A stretch of 30,200 nt of DNA from Funneliformis mosseae (GCA_910592005.1 CAJVPP010000542.1:1-30200), one strand, 5' to 3'. Numbered from the stretch's first letter, positions 11,230 through 20,714 are shown. Numbers and translations are program-made. The notes: generated from the sequence alone by a model not told the origin.

Positions 11230-12261
11230 TTAATATTTTGTAGAATTGCCTTTATTTTTAATAACAGTAGCAATATGACGTGGTATATTATCAATAAGAT
11301 TTTTATAAATACTTTTATCAAGTTTTAACCATTCGTTCTGCAAAATCTGCCATAAATCATCTTGATTTTTTGGTAGTAGTTTATGTTTTCTGACTTTTCT
11401 ATCCAATTCATCTCATAAATTTTCTATAGGATTTAAATCTGGATTCTGTGCAGGCTATGATAAGCTTGTAATCTTATTTTCTACTTTCTATTTTTTTACT
11501 ACATTTGCTTTATGAATTGGAGTATTATCTTTTTGAAAAATATAATTATTTTTATTTTCTAAACTATTTATAAATGGTAATAAATAGTTATTTAATACAT
11601 CTATATATATATTTGCTATTATTCTACCTTCTAATCTGACTAATTGACCTAGTTTATTCTTTGTAAAACAACCCCAAATCATAACACTCTGTTGACCTAA
11701 TTTAAATGTAGGAATAAGACATTTTGGATCATATTTTTCTTGAGCATTTCTCTAAACATATCTTTTTTCATTTCCTTTAAATACTTTAAACTGAGATTCA
11801 TTACTTCAAATAATATTTTCCCATTCATTTTTCCAATCTTTTCTATTTTTAGCCTATGTTAATCTTTTTATTTTATTAGCTGCATTTATAAAAGGTTTTT
11901 TTGTTCTAATTCTTCCAAAAACTCCATTTTTATGAAGATGTCTTTTAAGAGTAATTTGGTTTACATTTGTTGAAGTAGAAGTAACAAAATTTTCACATAA
12001 TTTATTAATATTAGTTCTATGATTTTTATTAAGAATTTGTATTAAATGACGATTATCTCTTTCAGTTAAAATAGGTGATCTACCACTTCAAGAAGGAAGT
12101 GTTTCAAGACCATCATTTTTATATATAAAAATAACATTATGAATTGTACTTTTTGGATAATTTAATACTTCACTTATTTTTCTTTCACTAAACTCACACT
12201 TTCAAGCACCTATAATTTTATCATGTTGAAAATCAGATAGTTCTTTACGCTGAATAGTCAT
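11230..12261 (-). pseudogene. Tc1/mariner transposase, DD34E type, inactivated by nonsense mutations
   Basis: From the ATG at 12,261 (MTIQRKELSDFQ) to the TAA at 11,230-11,232 there are 344 codons, the usual length for this family, with no frameshift. An amino-terminal helix-turn-helix region (FSERKISEVLNYPKSTIHN) precedes a second DNA-binding segment ending in a GRSP motif. The catalytic part shows SNESQF where the family has an Asp-Glu-Ser core, so the first catalytic Asp is now Asn. The second Asp is in QKDNTPIHKA and the Glu in NPDLNPIENL, with 34 residues between them. Seven in-frame stops fall where the family usually has Arg (two TGA), Gln (two TAG) or Trp (TGA, TAG, TGA). All are single C-to-T or G-to-A transitions, as expected from repeat-induced mutation or deamination of methylated cytosine. 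Confidence 0.93.
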
Positions 12262-12779
12262 TTTTTTTATAAAAACTATTTTGGAATAAATTTTCATTAA
12301 AATATAAAATATAGAATTTAGTATAATAAATAAAAAAATTTTATTCAAATCAATAAGATGGTTATGGAAAAAATTTGATTTAAAATTTTGATTCAAAATT
12401 GAAAAAATGATTAACATCGCACATAATTAGTACTTACTATACCAAGACGATCTCAATGAATATAAATGCAATTAATCTGAAATTTTGAATAAATATATAT
12501 TTTTTAATATGCTTAATAAGTTTACTTTGAACAAAAAAATGTATTACAACTAATAATTTCAATGTTTTATTATAACTGAAATCTTGTATTAAAATTCAAA
12601 AATTCTGTATTAAATATACAATAAATATTTTTATTTCTAATTAAATATTATAAAAAAACTTTAAAATATATGTAAAATATTAAAATGAACAACTTTTCTT
12701 ATTCAACTAAAGTCGATTAAATTAATAAAAAAAAGTTTAATTTGAGGTTAAAATTTCTGTTGATTTTCTAATTTTTAAG

Positions 12780-12806
12780 TGCCTGGTGACTTTTGATACC
12801 CCACTG
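12780..12806 (-). repeat. Right terminal inverted repeat of the Tc1/mariner element
   Basis: 27 bp ending in GATACCCCACTG directly before a TA. It is complementary to 11,072-11,097 with one indel and two transitions. Confidence 0.93.
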
Positions 12807-12890
12807 TACTTTATAAATTAGTTTAACTAAATTGTAACTAATGTTAGATTAGTTTTTAAAGTATTAAAGTTAATGGATTATTATTGAAGT

Positions 12891-13421
12891 TTACAAATCA
12901 ATGCATAGGAAGAGTAGCTTTGATTTGTAAAGTTTATTAAAAGCTGTAATTTCAATTGGGCAAACCATTTTAGCACTTGTTATAATTGTGTCATAACACA
13001 TGTTAAAAATCAAATAATGTAAGTAAGTTACACTTATACATGAAGGTAAGTTGGTTAACAAACATGAGAGATAATAATCTAGGTTTAAGAATTGCCTGTT
13101 GGTAATGCTTATAGAAAAGAATGATAAAATAGATAAGGAACCTTCTTTGATTTGATACAAGGAAAAGCTTTTATCTATACATTGTTGAAAAGTAAGACCA
13201 TCTTTCTTTTCTGCAGACAGAAACAAAGACCACTAGTCTTTAAAGGGTTTTGCGTCATCATATGGCCAATTTGTAATAGGTGATAATAGTAACCATTCTA
13301 ATAATTGTAATTGTAATATGCATAATCTTGAAGTCAAACCAAGCAACATTATGTCATTGATCATTTTCAATATATCATTAAATAATTCAATACTTATGTG
13401 ATTGAATAACTTCGGAAGCAA
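12891..13421 (-). pseudogene. Unidentified gene remnant, one in-frame TAG
   Basis: Two open stretches (13,421-13,233 and 13,226-12,891) are in the same minus-strand frame and are separated only by a TAG at PFKD-stop-WSLFLSAEK, where CAG (Gln) would fit. Together they give about 175 codons, long for such A+T-rich DNA. Recognisable text includes LEWLLLSPITNWPYDDAKP, GLTFQQCIDKSF and YLSCLLTNLPSC. I do not know the family. No ATG begins the frame (an in-frame TAA lies upstream), so it is probably a 3' fragment of a longer gene. Further upstream on the same strand (about 13,500-13,570) another codon-like patch, WEITLSQVHAIEAQKQKIKV, ends in TGA and may belong to it. Confidence 0.5.
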
Positions 13422-13589
13422 TGAAAGTTGATATTGTGAAAGATGAATGTTTTATAGATTTTAAAGCTATTTTTTGATTGATTAATAACAACATTATGTT
13501 TGATGGTAGTTTCACAGAACTTTAATTTTTTGTTTTTGGGCTTCTATGGCATGTACTTGGCTTAAAGTAATTTCCCACCCCTCCTAATC

Positions 13590-13940
13590 TAATAAATTAT
13601 TATGAATACAGCTAACATATTTTATGCCAGACTACAATAAAAGTAGGTTGGTGAGTAAAAAAAATATCATTACCCACATAAAACCAATGTTAAAAAGAAT
13701 TCTGTAAGTTGAATATAGCATCTTTTGAAAGTGGAATGTGAAACTTGTTACAATTTAAAAAAAATCCTTAAAAAGTGAATAATTCAAGTAGATAAAAAAA
13801 GTATTAGGATGATTTACTTGACATTTTGAATCGATGGACTAACCAAATTTTGCGATTCCAGAAAGAATGCGTCGCACAACAAACGAAAATTTTTTTCCGT
13901 TAATTTTGTAAAATTATATTATCTAACTCCTCTTACCATT
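13590..13940. other. Intergenic region upstream of the BTB gene pair
   Basis: Composition shifts toward less A+T here. No frame or splice-supported exon is visible, and no repeat other than A runs. Confidence 0.45.
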
Positions 13941-13941
13941 T

Positions 13942-14060
13942 CTAGGCGTAAGACAAGCTGTGTAGCATCCACTCGAAGGAGAAATGTGGAGGTTATTCTT
14001 CATATAAAAGGAAATTTCGTTTTGGATGGATGTACCTTATAATGAATAGTACTTTTAACA
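13942..14060 (+). repeat. Upstream duplicated block, copy 1
   Basis: Starts CTAGGCGTAAGACAAGCTGTG and ends near ACCTTATAATG. It matches 17,013-17,130 at most positions (single-base differences and 1-2 nt indels). It lies about 360-480 bp upstream of the first BTB-TLDc start codon. Further short blocks shared with copy 2 follow between here and the gene: CGCGCCACG near 14,252, GGACTATTGATA near 14,297 and GCACGCCT near 14,364. A 63-codon open stretch here (14,030-14,221) is not preserved in copy 2, which argues against coding. Confidence 0.85.
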
Positions 14061-14326
14061 TTAATATTGATAGTTTAATTTACAGACAAAAGATTTTTAT
14101 TTTCATTCGTCATAATCATATCACCCATCACATTTCAAATATATTTATTAAAGAGGATGGGATTTTACACAGTATATTTATTGGATCCTATGCTTCACTA
14201 GCGATTCTAAGCATAAATTGAGAAGTTTAAAAGTTTATAAACACGTAATACCGCGCCACGTTTCCAAATATGCATTTATTATCATTCCATTTTTAGGACT
14301 ATTGATAAATAACTAAAAAAAATTGA

Positions 14327-14336
14327 TATAAAAAGG
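14327..14336 (+). promoter_or_regulatory. Putative TATA box of the first BTB-TLDc gene
   Basis: TATAAAAAGG lies 93 bp upstream of the start codon at 14,420. It is followed by a purine-rich, A-rich leader typical of a fungal 5' untranslated region. Placement is by motif and distance only. Confidence 0.45.
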
Positions 14337-14419
14337 CTTTTAAAGTATATCATAAAGAAACTGCACGCCTACAAAAAAAAAAGAAAAAAGAAAAATAAGA
14401 CAAAAAGATTTAATTGGTC

Positions 14420-15896
14420 ATGGAATCTTCAAATTTTTTAAAAGATTTATCAAATGATTTTGCAAACCTTTTAACAAACGGCGACGATTATGATGTAATT
14501 ATTCAAGCGGGTGATGGACCAAATTTTAAAGAATTTCGTGCTCACTCTATTATTTTAGGAGCAAGATCAACTTATTTCCGAACTGCATTATCCAAAGATT
14601 GGGCTCACAAGAAAAACGGGATTATTACCTTTAAAAAACCAAATATCCCTTCAAATATTTTCGAGATTATATTAAAGTAAGTACATTTCCGAAAGAAAAA
14701 AATTTTTTTTTTTTCAAATTAACATTTTTATTTATTCCTATAGATATTTATATACTGGAATTGTTGAATTAAATAAACAAAATGGAACGGAAATTTTAAA
14801 ACTTTTGGTAGCGGTTGATGAACTTGACCTTCCAAAATTATATAATTATATTCAATCTTTTATTGTTGATGTTGACTTTATGCAAGAAGATCCAGTAGGA
14901 ATCCTTGAAATTGTTATTCAACATGAAGCTTGTTCAACCCTTAAAGATTCTTGTATTGAAAAAATATGTAACCAACCGAAAAAATTATTTGACTCTTCTA
15001 AATTTTTATCTTTGGATAAATCAATCATTATACTTTTATTGAAAAGGGATGATCTTTTAATTGAAGAAATTGAAATTTGGAAATATTTACTCAAGTGGGG
15101 TATCACTAAAATGGAAACTAAATTAGATGTCGAAAATGTTTCGCAATGGACTGAAGAAAATTTTATGGAATTAGAAAAGGTTCTTCATGATTTCATTCCT
15201 CTTATTAGATGGTTCCAAGTTCCCGCTAAAATCTTTTGGAGAAATGTTAGACAGTTTGAAAAGATTTTTCCAAAAGATTTATATCAAGATATTATAGGAT
15301 ACATAATTGACCCTGACACTCCACCTAATTCTATAGTTATTTTACCATCAAGAGATGTCAATAACAAACCTTTTGATTCGATCCTAATTGAGAAAGATCA
15401 ATTCGATATAATTGCAAATTGGATTGACCAAAATAACAATAAATTTTATTCATTTAATCTTTTATACAGAGCTAGTAGAGATGGATTTCAAGCTCAAAAA
15501 TTCCATGAACTGTGTGATAATAAGGGTGCAACCATAACAATAGCAAAATTGAAGAATGAAGATACATTGATTGGAGGATATAATCCATTTGATTGGAAAC
15601 CTTACACAACTCATCAAAATGATAATGGATCATGGCAGGAAACGGGAGATAGTTTTTTATATTCATTTGCGAGTAAAAGCTCGAGAGATGGAAAACTTGC
15701 TCGTGTGACTGCAAATATTCATGCTGTTTCATATGTTACAAAATATGGGCCGAGTTTTGGAGGTGGATGGGATTTAGCCATTGAAAATTATCATATTATA
15801 AGTTCTAATGCATCTAGTTATTCCGGGAATAAATTCCTATCATTAAATAATCGTCATTTAGAAGATTACGAAGTTTTTCAAGTTATTAAAAAGTGA
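14420..15896 (+). CDS. BTB-BACK-TLDc domain protein, paralogue 1
   Basis: Two exons, 14,420-14,676 and 14,744-15,896, with a 67-nt GTAAGT...CTATAG intron. Splicing joins the frames inside a Lys codon to give KYLYTGIVEL and a 469-residue protein. The start is the ATG in GTCATGG; an upstream TTG in the same frame is ignored. Residues about 10-115 are a BTB domain (DVII, FRAHSIILGARSTYF, YLYTG). About 125-235 is BACK-like (WKYLLKWGI, then PLIRWFQVPAKIFW). About 295-465 is TLDc (LLYRASRDGF, FHELCDNKG, IGGYNPFDW, GPSFGGGWDLAI, YEVFQV). BTB-BACK proteins commonly act as Cullin-3 ubiquitin-ligase adaptors, and TLDc is linked to oxidative-stress protection and V-ATPase regulation; the role here is inferred. 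The family is greatly expanded in Rhizophagus. An AATAAA lies about 45 bp after the TGA stop. Confidence 0.93.
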
Positions 15897-17012
15897 ATTG
15901 TTTTACATTATGTATACTTTTTTTTTACTAGATCGAAAAGAAATAAATTACCGTTATCGTAGCACAGTTAATATATCTGGTGATAAAATCTTCAAATTTT
16001 TGAAAATGATGGTTTAGAAACATCGCTATTTGTAATTTATTATGATATTTATGAGTTTTGTAAACAGATGAGTTCTGGGTATATAAAGAGTAATAATATT
16101 AGGATTTCAGAGATGTATAAGTATCCGGGCAAGCTTTTTTTTTGATTGGATAGCATAAAATTTTTTTAAATAAAAGCCCCTGGATCTTACAATTAACTGT
16201 ATTTATTTATACATCAATATAAACAAGATCGATTGTATAATGTTTATTTTTTTTTTGTTATGCCATTTGAAACATATTTTAAAATAGAAAAATTTGCGAC
16301 TTAAAGTGTGTTTAAACATAGACCAATTATTAACATTTAGAATAGAGGAAGGACTCATGTTCAAAAACAAAGTTACAGATGCAATTTCAATTTATCTATA
16401 CAAATATTTTAATATTGGATCAATGACAGAACTGGAAGACTAATTGAAAGCATTTAACGTCAAGTTGAAAGTACGCATTATAAATGACCAACTAAATATT
16501 TGTTTAATTGATCGATTAGTGTATTTGGGAAGTTTTCTAGGAATTAATTACAGTAAGATCATATTGTATTTTAATCTAATAACATCTAAAACTACAATGC
16601 AATAAAAATCGAAATTTTGTCAAAAATTTCCAGAACCTTATTTTTCTAGCAAAATTCCCACTTAGTGACAATTTGTTTTAGAATAAGAATTATGCGAGAG
16701 AACTGGTACTCAGTAGTTTTTAAAATTTAGGAATGATAGATGGTAACACAGGTAAGTTCAATTTTCCCACAGCACGTGCCATCTCAGTTGAAGTTCACCG
16801 CTAAATTCTAACGTTATAGAACTTTCATTGGATTATGGCTTCGTTGGAAATGCTATATCAACAAAAAGCTCACGACAAATGGAATAACCGAATAACAAGA
16901 GGTGATTCACAAATCTGGAGATGTGAAACATATAGAGAATGATAGGTGAACATAGTGTGCTCGAACCGCAATAAATAGTTCTGCGACGGACAGATCAATG
17001 CTTTGAAATTAA
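15897..17012. other. Intergenic region between the BTB-TLDc paralogues
   Basis: It begins with the first gene's 3' region, AATAAA at 15,942-15,947 being a possible poly(A) signal. The rest (about 1 kb) is moderately A+T-rich, with no open frame above 60 codons and no clear repeat. No decayed third paralogue was recognised by eye. Confidence 0.5.
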
Positions 17013-17130
17013 CTAGGCGTAAGACAAGCTGTGCAGCATTCACTTGAAAGAGGGATGGGGAGGTTATTCATCACTTTAAACGGAAATATCGTTTTGGGTG
17101 GATGTAACCTTATAATGGTAGTATTAAATT
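17013..17130 (+). repeat. Upstream duplicated block, copy 2
   Basis: Starts CTAGGCGTAAGACAAGCTGTG, as in copy 1 at 13,942, and stays alignable to ACCTTATAATG. It lies about 500-610 bp upstream of the second BTB-TLDc start, and the smaller shared blocks (GCGCCACG near 17,243, AGGACTATTGATA near 17,374, GCACGCCTTTT near 17,457) occur in the same order. The extra length relative to copy 1 comes from insertions between these blocks. The open stretch 17,031-17,222 uses a different frame from the one in copy 1, so coding is unlikely. Confidence 0.85.
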
Positions 17131-17549
17131 TACTGATAAAAAGCATACCGTTTAAAATATATTTACGAAATATTTATTCGATCCTATACTTCACTTGGAC
17201 TTTGATTAATAGCAACAATTGATTATAAAACGCGTAGATGCTGCGCCACGCATCAAATTAAGTATACTGCATCAGCGAACATCAAAATATGCAACATCAA
17301 TTTGATTTTATGTATATCTGTCGAAGGGCTAATTCCCCGACATAAACCGGTTTCCATCTTATTTATCCATTATAGGACTATTGATATACTTAAACAATTG
17401 ATAGAATTGTAAATTATTTCAAACACTTCAAGGAAATCATGCGGAATGTCCGTATGCACGCCTTTTAAAAAAAAAAAAGGAAAAAAAATAAGGAAAAAAA
17501 AGATCTGATAATTATATATAATATAATATATTTGTAAAAAGGAATTGCG

Positions 17550-17557
17550 TATATAAA
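17550..17557 (+). promoter_or_regulatory. Putative TATA box of the second BTB-TLDc gene
   Basis: TATATAAA sits 76 bp upstream of the start codon and is the best-placed TATA-like match. The region just upstream is also AT-repeat-rich, which weakens the call. Confidence 0.45.
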
Positions 17558-17591
17558 TGAACGAGTATCAATTTTTTCATTCATAATCTTA

Positions 17592-17623
<32 letters not shown>
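17592..17623. repeat. AAT trinucleotide microsatellite in the 5' leader
   Basis: About ten AAT units end two bases before the start codon of the second BTB-TLDc gene. If transcribed, it forms the last part of the 5' untranslated region. The first paralogue has a purine-rich leader instead. Confidence 0.9.
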
Positions 17624-17624
<1 letters not shown>

Positions 17625-17625
17625 T

Positions 17626-19159
17626 ATGTTTACCGATTCAAATTTTTTAACAGAATTATCCAAAGACTTTGCAAAACTTTTAGTAAATGGCGACGGTCAT
17701 GATGTTATTATTGAGGCTGGAGAAGGACAAAAGATAAAAGAATTTCGTGCACATTCTCTTATATTGGGAGCAAGGTCAACATATTTTCGAGCCGCTCTAT
17801 CAAAAGATTGGGCTCGCAAAGAAGATGGTGTAATCATCTTTAGGAAACCAAATATTACTTCGAATGTTTTCGAGGTGTTATTAAAGTAAGTAACTTTAAT
17901 GCACATTTTTTTTTCTTTGAAAGAAAATAAATTTAAAAGCAAATTTTTTTATATTTTTTCTAAAAAAAAAAAAAAAAAAAAGGTATTTGTATACGGGCAT
18001 AATTGATTTAGATATACTACAAGGGTCGGATTTACTTCGGATTTTGGTAGCAGCCGACGAATTAGATCTTCAAAAATTAAACATATATATTCAAACATAT
18101 ATGATCGGAAAACAATCAGAATACGTACAAGAGAATGCTATCAAAGTACTTCAGACGGTATTTCAACATGAGATATGTACAGTTCTTAAAGATTTTTGTG
18201 TAGATGTGGTTTGTAAAGAACCAAAATTATTATTCGAAGGTTCGAATTTTGATTCTTTGGATAAATCAATCTTTCAAATCGTTCTTCAACAAGATGATCT
18301 CGCAATGCAAGAATTAGAAATTTGGAATTATTTAATTAAATGGGGTATCTCTCGAATGGAAAATAATTTAGATATCGAAAAAGTTTCTCAGTGGACTTCA
18401 GAAGATTTCGAAGAATTAGAAAAAATTCTTCATGATTTTATTCCTTGCATACGATGGTTTCACATTCCACCCAAAGATTTTTGGCGCAAGATTAAACCAT
18501 TCAAAAAACTTTTACCCGAACAACTTTATGAGGATATCATTGGACAAAATCTTGATCCCGAAACACCTCCGAATACTAATAACATTTCACCTATGCGTTG
18601 TCCACCAATTGAATCTTGTCTTATTGAAGAAAAACATCTCGCGCTTATCTCGAGTTGGATTGACAAAAAACCAAGGAACTTTTATAGTTTTAAAACAAAA
18701 CCTTATAATTTTGAACTTTTATATCGTGCTAGTAGGGAAGATTTTGATATTCAAAAATTTCATCAATTGTGTGATAATAAAGGTCCAACGCTGATGATTT
18801 CTAAAATTAAATACCATAACAAACTCATTTGTGGTTATAACCCTTTGAACTTAACACCTTATGGTATTGGAAGTGATACTTGGGGGGAAGCTTCCGAATC
18901 TTTCATATCTTCATTTCCAATCTTGGATTCTATTCATTCGGCTCAAATATCTAGGGCTAAAGATCCTCAATACTCTATTTCATATAGAACAAATCATGGT
19001 CCAAGTTTTGGTGCCGGTTGGGATTTAACCATTGAGGGTAAAGTAATACGTTGTAGTTTAATTAGTTCTTATCCCGGAATTTCTGATTTTATTACGGCGG
19101 GTACTACACTCCACTTGGACGATTATGAAGTTTTTGGTGTGGTTAGAAAAGGCACTTAA
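17626..19159 (+). CDS. BTB-BACK-TLDc domain protein, paralogue 2
   Basis: Two exons, 17,626-17,885 and 17,983-19,159. The 97-nt intron starts GTAAGT and ends in a long A tract plus AG; joining gives KYLYTGIIDL in phase and a 478-residue protein. The intron splits the same Lys codon at the same phase as in paralogue 1. Domains: BTB about 10-115 (DVIIEAGEG, FRAHSLILGARSTYF), BACK-like about 130-240 (WNYLIKWGISRME, FIPCIRWFHIPPKDFW), TLDc about 303-475 (LLYRASREDF, FHQLCDNKGPT, CGYNPLNLTPYG, GPSFGAGWDLTIEG, YEVFGVV). Resemblance to paralogue 1 is strongest in exon 1, while the TLDc insert regions and the linker differ. The probable role is as a Cullin-3 adaptor with a TLDc effector domain, by family analogy. 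AATAAA at 19,259-19,264 is a good poly(A) signal about 100 bp past the TAA. Confidence 0.93.
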
Positions 19160-19538
19160 TAATTAACATTTTTCTTTTCCTTTTTTTTTTTTTTTACATA
19201 TATATATCGAGAGTTTTTAGAAATTTTGTATTTTCATTAATTTTGTATTTTTATTTTAAATAAAGTTCTTTAGCTTGTCTTATTCAAATTAGAAGAAATA
19301 GCAAACGTGCAATAAATATTTAGGACACACCCTTTTTCACATATTACAACACTATTCAGTAATGTTTTCTTTAATTATTCATTCATCCGATAATTCTTAA
19401 AAATAAAATAATTTCTTTACTACGAAGTGAAATGTTTTACACAGCTGAATTAACTTATATTATATATATTTTTTCTTGTGAATTCAAGAGATGATTCATT
19501 TACAATCGTAATTTTGATTATAATATTATATTTGTCGT
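19160..19538. other. 3' region of paralogue 2 and spacer
   Basis: It contains a T tract, a probable poly(A) signal (AATAAA, 19,259) and then A+T-rich sequence leading to the next gene. No additional coding sequence is seen. Confidence 0.5.
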
Positions 19539-20103
19539 ATGGAAATCGATTACTTATTAAGGACAGATGCACCATCAACTGCCTCGGCAAATAGGAAAAA
19601 TCAAGCTAGAAAATCAAAGCAAAGAACAAAGATTGATGGAATTATTCATCATCCAACCTATAATATAGAATTGTGCTCACTTGAAGCAGCTAGATCCTTC
19701 GTAAAAAATGGAGATAGAAAAATTCTTAATGAATCTTTTAAATGCCGAAGACATTTTGGTTGATATGATAAGATCAAACGATATAATGATGAGGAATTGA
19801 ATAAGTTGGTGGCTATGCATTTTCTTTATAATATCAGTATGCAAGGTTGTGAGGGTCTTTTCGAAAGATGATGTTCAGATCATTTTTCTAGAGCAAGCCA
19901 TTTAGATTCTTTAAAAGCAATTGTGCGAAGTTAGGTTTCTTTTTATAAATACACTTATTAGATTTTTTTGACCTATATTAATTCACAAATAAAACTTTTT
20001 TCATCTTATAGTTGAAAACGATCTAAAAGCACTTGGATTTATCGAACAGAAGACCCCAAAGAAAGACGATTTTAAGGAAGATCCTCTTATTTCAGAAATC
20101 TGA
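19539..20103 (+). pseudogene. Two-exon gene of unknown function with in-frame TGA codons
   Basis: Exon 1 (19,539-19,929) begins ATG GAA ATC (MEIDYLLRTDAPS). A GTTAGG...CTTATAG intron (19,930-20,011, 82 nt) joins in phase to exon 2 (LKAIVR then IENDLKALGFIEQ), which runs to TGA at 20,101. The total is 161 codons, with two internal TGAs at 19,761 (FKCRRHFG-stop-YDKIKR) and 19,869 (EGLFER-stop-CSDHFSRASH). Each is one transition from TGG or CGA. Reading on past the final TGA gives PTIPENKHFITEKINSN, so that stop may also be a mutation. The product would be basic at the N terminus (NRKNQARKSKQRTK) with several Cys and His. I do not recognise the family. The preserved splice phase and the lack of frameshifts suggest recent inactivation. 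Confidence 0.55.
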
Positions 20104-20217
20104 CCAACAATTCCTGAAAATAAACATTTTATTACAGAAAAAATTAACTCAAATAAATGTTTTTCAAATTGTATTTTGCTATTTTATGTGTATAAATTCG
20201 GATCATGTGATTTGACG

Positions 20218-20476
20218 CTAAAATTTAAGCAGCCACAGCATCACCCAGAAAAAATGGTAGCCGGATTTATTTGCCGGGTCACATATACTTATTAGGGTGA
20301 CATATAATGATGACAATTAGCATTTTCTCTCAAAATAATTTCTAAGTCCCCATAATACCCTAATCCTAATCCTAATTCAAACCCTAACTCTAATACTAAC
20401 CCTAATAATAAATACCCGGAAAATAAAATCCGGCTACCATTTCTTCTGGGTGATGCTGTGGTTGTCCTAAAATTTA
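20218..20476. mobile_element. Mutator-like MITE with long inverted repeats and a 10-bp target duplication
   Basis: CTAAAATTTA flanks the element on both sides (20,218-20,227 and 20,467-20,476), in the size range left by Mutator-like (MULE) transposases. Between them, the left arm (AGCAGCCACAGCATCACCCA, then AATGGTAGCCGGATTT and GCCGGGT, to about 20,279) is inverted at the right (ACCCGG, ATCCGGCTACCATTTCTTC, TGGGTGATGCTGTGGTTGTC). That makes arms of about 55 bp around a core of about 130 bp. The core has no coding frame and contains degenerate CCCTAA repeats. It is a non-autonomous element; the superfamily assignment rests on target-duplication size and arm length only. Confidence 0.8.
20358..20409. 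repeat. Telomere-like CCCTAA repeats inside the MITE
   Basis: The segment reads CCCTAATCCTAATCCTAAT, then CCCTAACTCTAATACTAACC and CTAATAA. It is a degenerate interstitial run of the eukaryotic telomeric hexamer (CCCTAA/TTAGGG), about eight units long. Most units have lost one C. Confidence 0.8.
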
Positions 20477-20714
20477 TCTACCCCAGTATCGCCAACACTT
20501 TTATAAGTAAAATTTCATTCCACGTGATCGGTGACATATAAGGTGCGTGAAAAAAATATTTTTCACTACTTAAAAAATTCTAAGTCCTTGGAATACTTAT
20601 GAAAAATGGAACCGCGGAGGATATGAAACCGGATGACAAATTTTTATTTATAATCAACAATTATGATCTAAATAAGAATAAAATTTTTTTTATAAATTTT
20701 TTTTAATTTAAAAA
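20477..20714. other. Spacer with phrases resembling the MITE core
   Basis: GTGACATATAAGG at about 20,531 and TTCTAAGTCC at about 20,577 echo GTGACATATAATG (about 20,298) and TTCTAAGTCC (about 20,340) in the MITE. They occur in the same order and at similar spacing. This may be a second, older copy whose arms have been lost. No gene is visible. Confidence 0.4.

Larger units (their letters stand above)
11072..12806 (-). mobile_element. Complete Tc1/mariner-family transposon (decayed)
   Basis: The left end (11,072-11,097) starts CAGTAGGGTATCAAAGTCAC. The right end (12,780-12,806) is its reverse complement apart from one extra A in the AAA run and two transitions. Both ends are flanked by TA (11,070-11,071 and 12,807-12,808), the target-site duplication typical of the Tc1/mariner superfamily. 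The 1,735-bp body carries one minus-strand transposase frame (11,230-12,261) that is full length but holds seven stops, so the copy is non-autonomous. An inner block at 11,101-11,119 has an inverted partner at 12,402-12,420 rather than next to the right end, so the right side may have gained about 360 bp. Confidence 0.95.

Noticed and set aside
14030..14221. 63-codon plus-strand frame upstream of the first BTB gene
   Set aside because: It is not kept in the homologous block upstream of the second BTB gene, where the open frame (17,031-17,222) is in a different register.
18432..18794. 120-codon plus-strand frame inside BTB-TLDc paralogue 2
   Set aside because: It is a shadow of the real frame, with no start context and no family likeness.
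20033..20215. 60-codon plus-strand frame
   Set aside because: It overlaps exon 2 of the two-exon gene in another frame. The splice-supported frame explains the sequence better.
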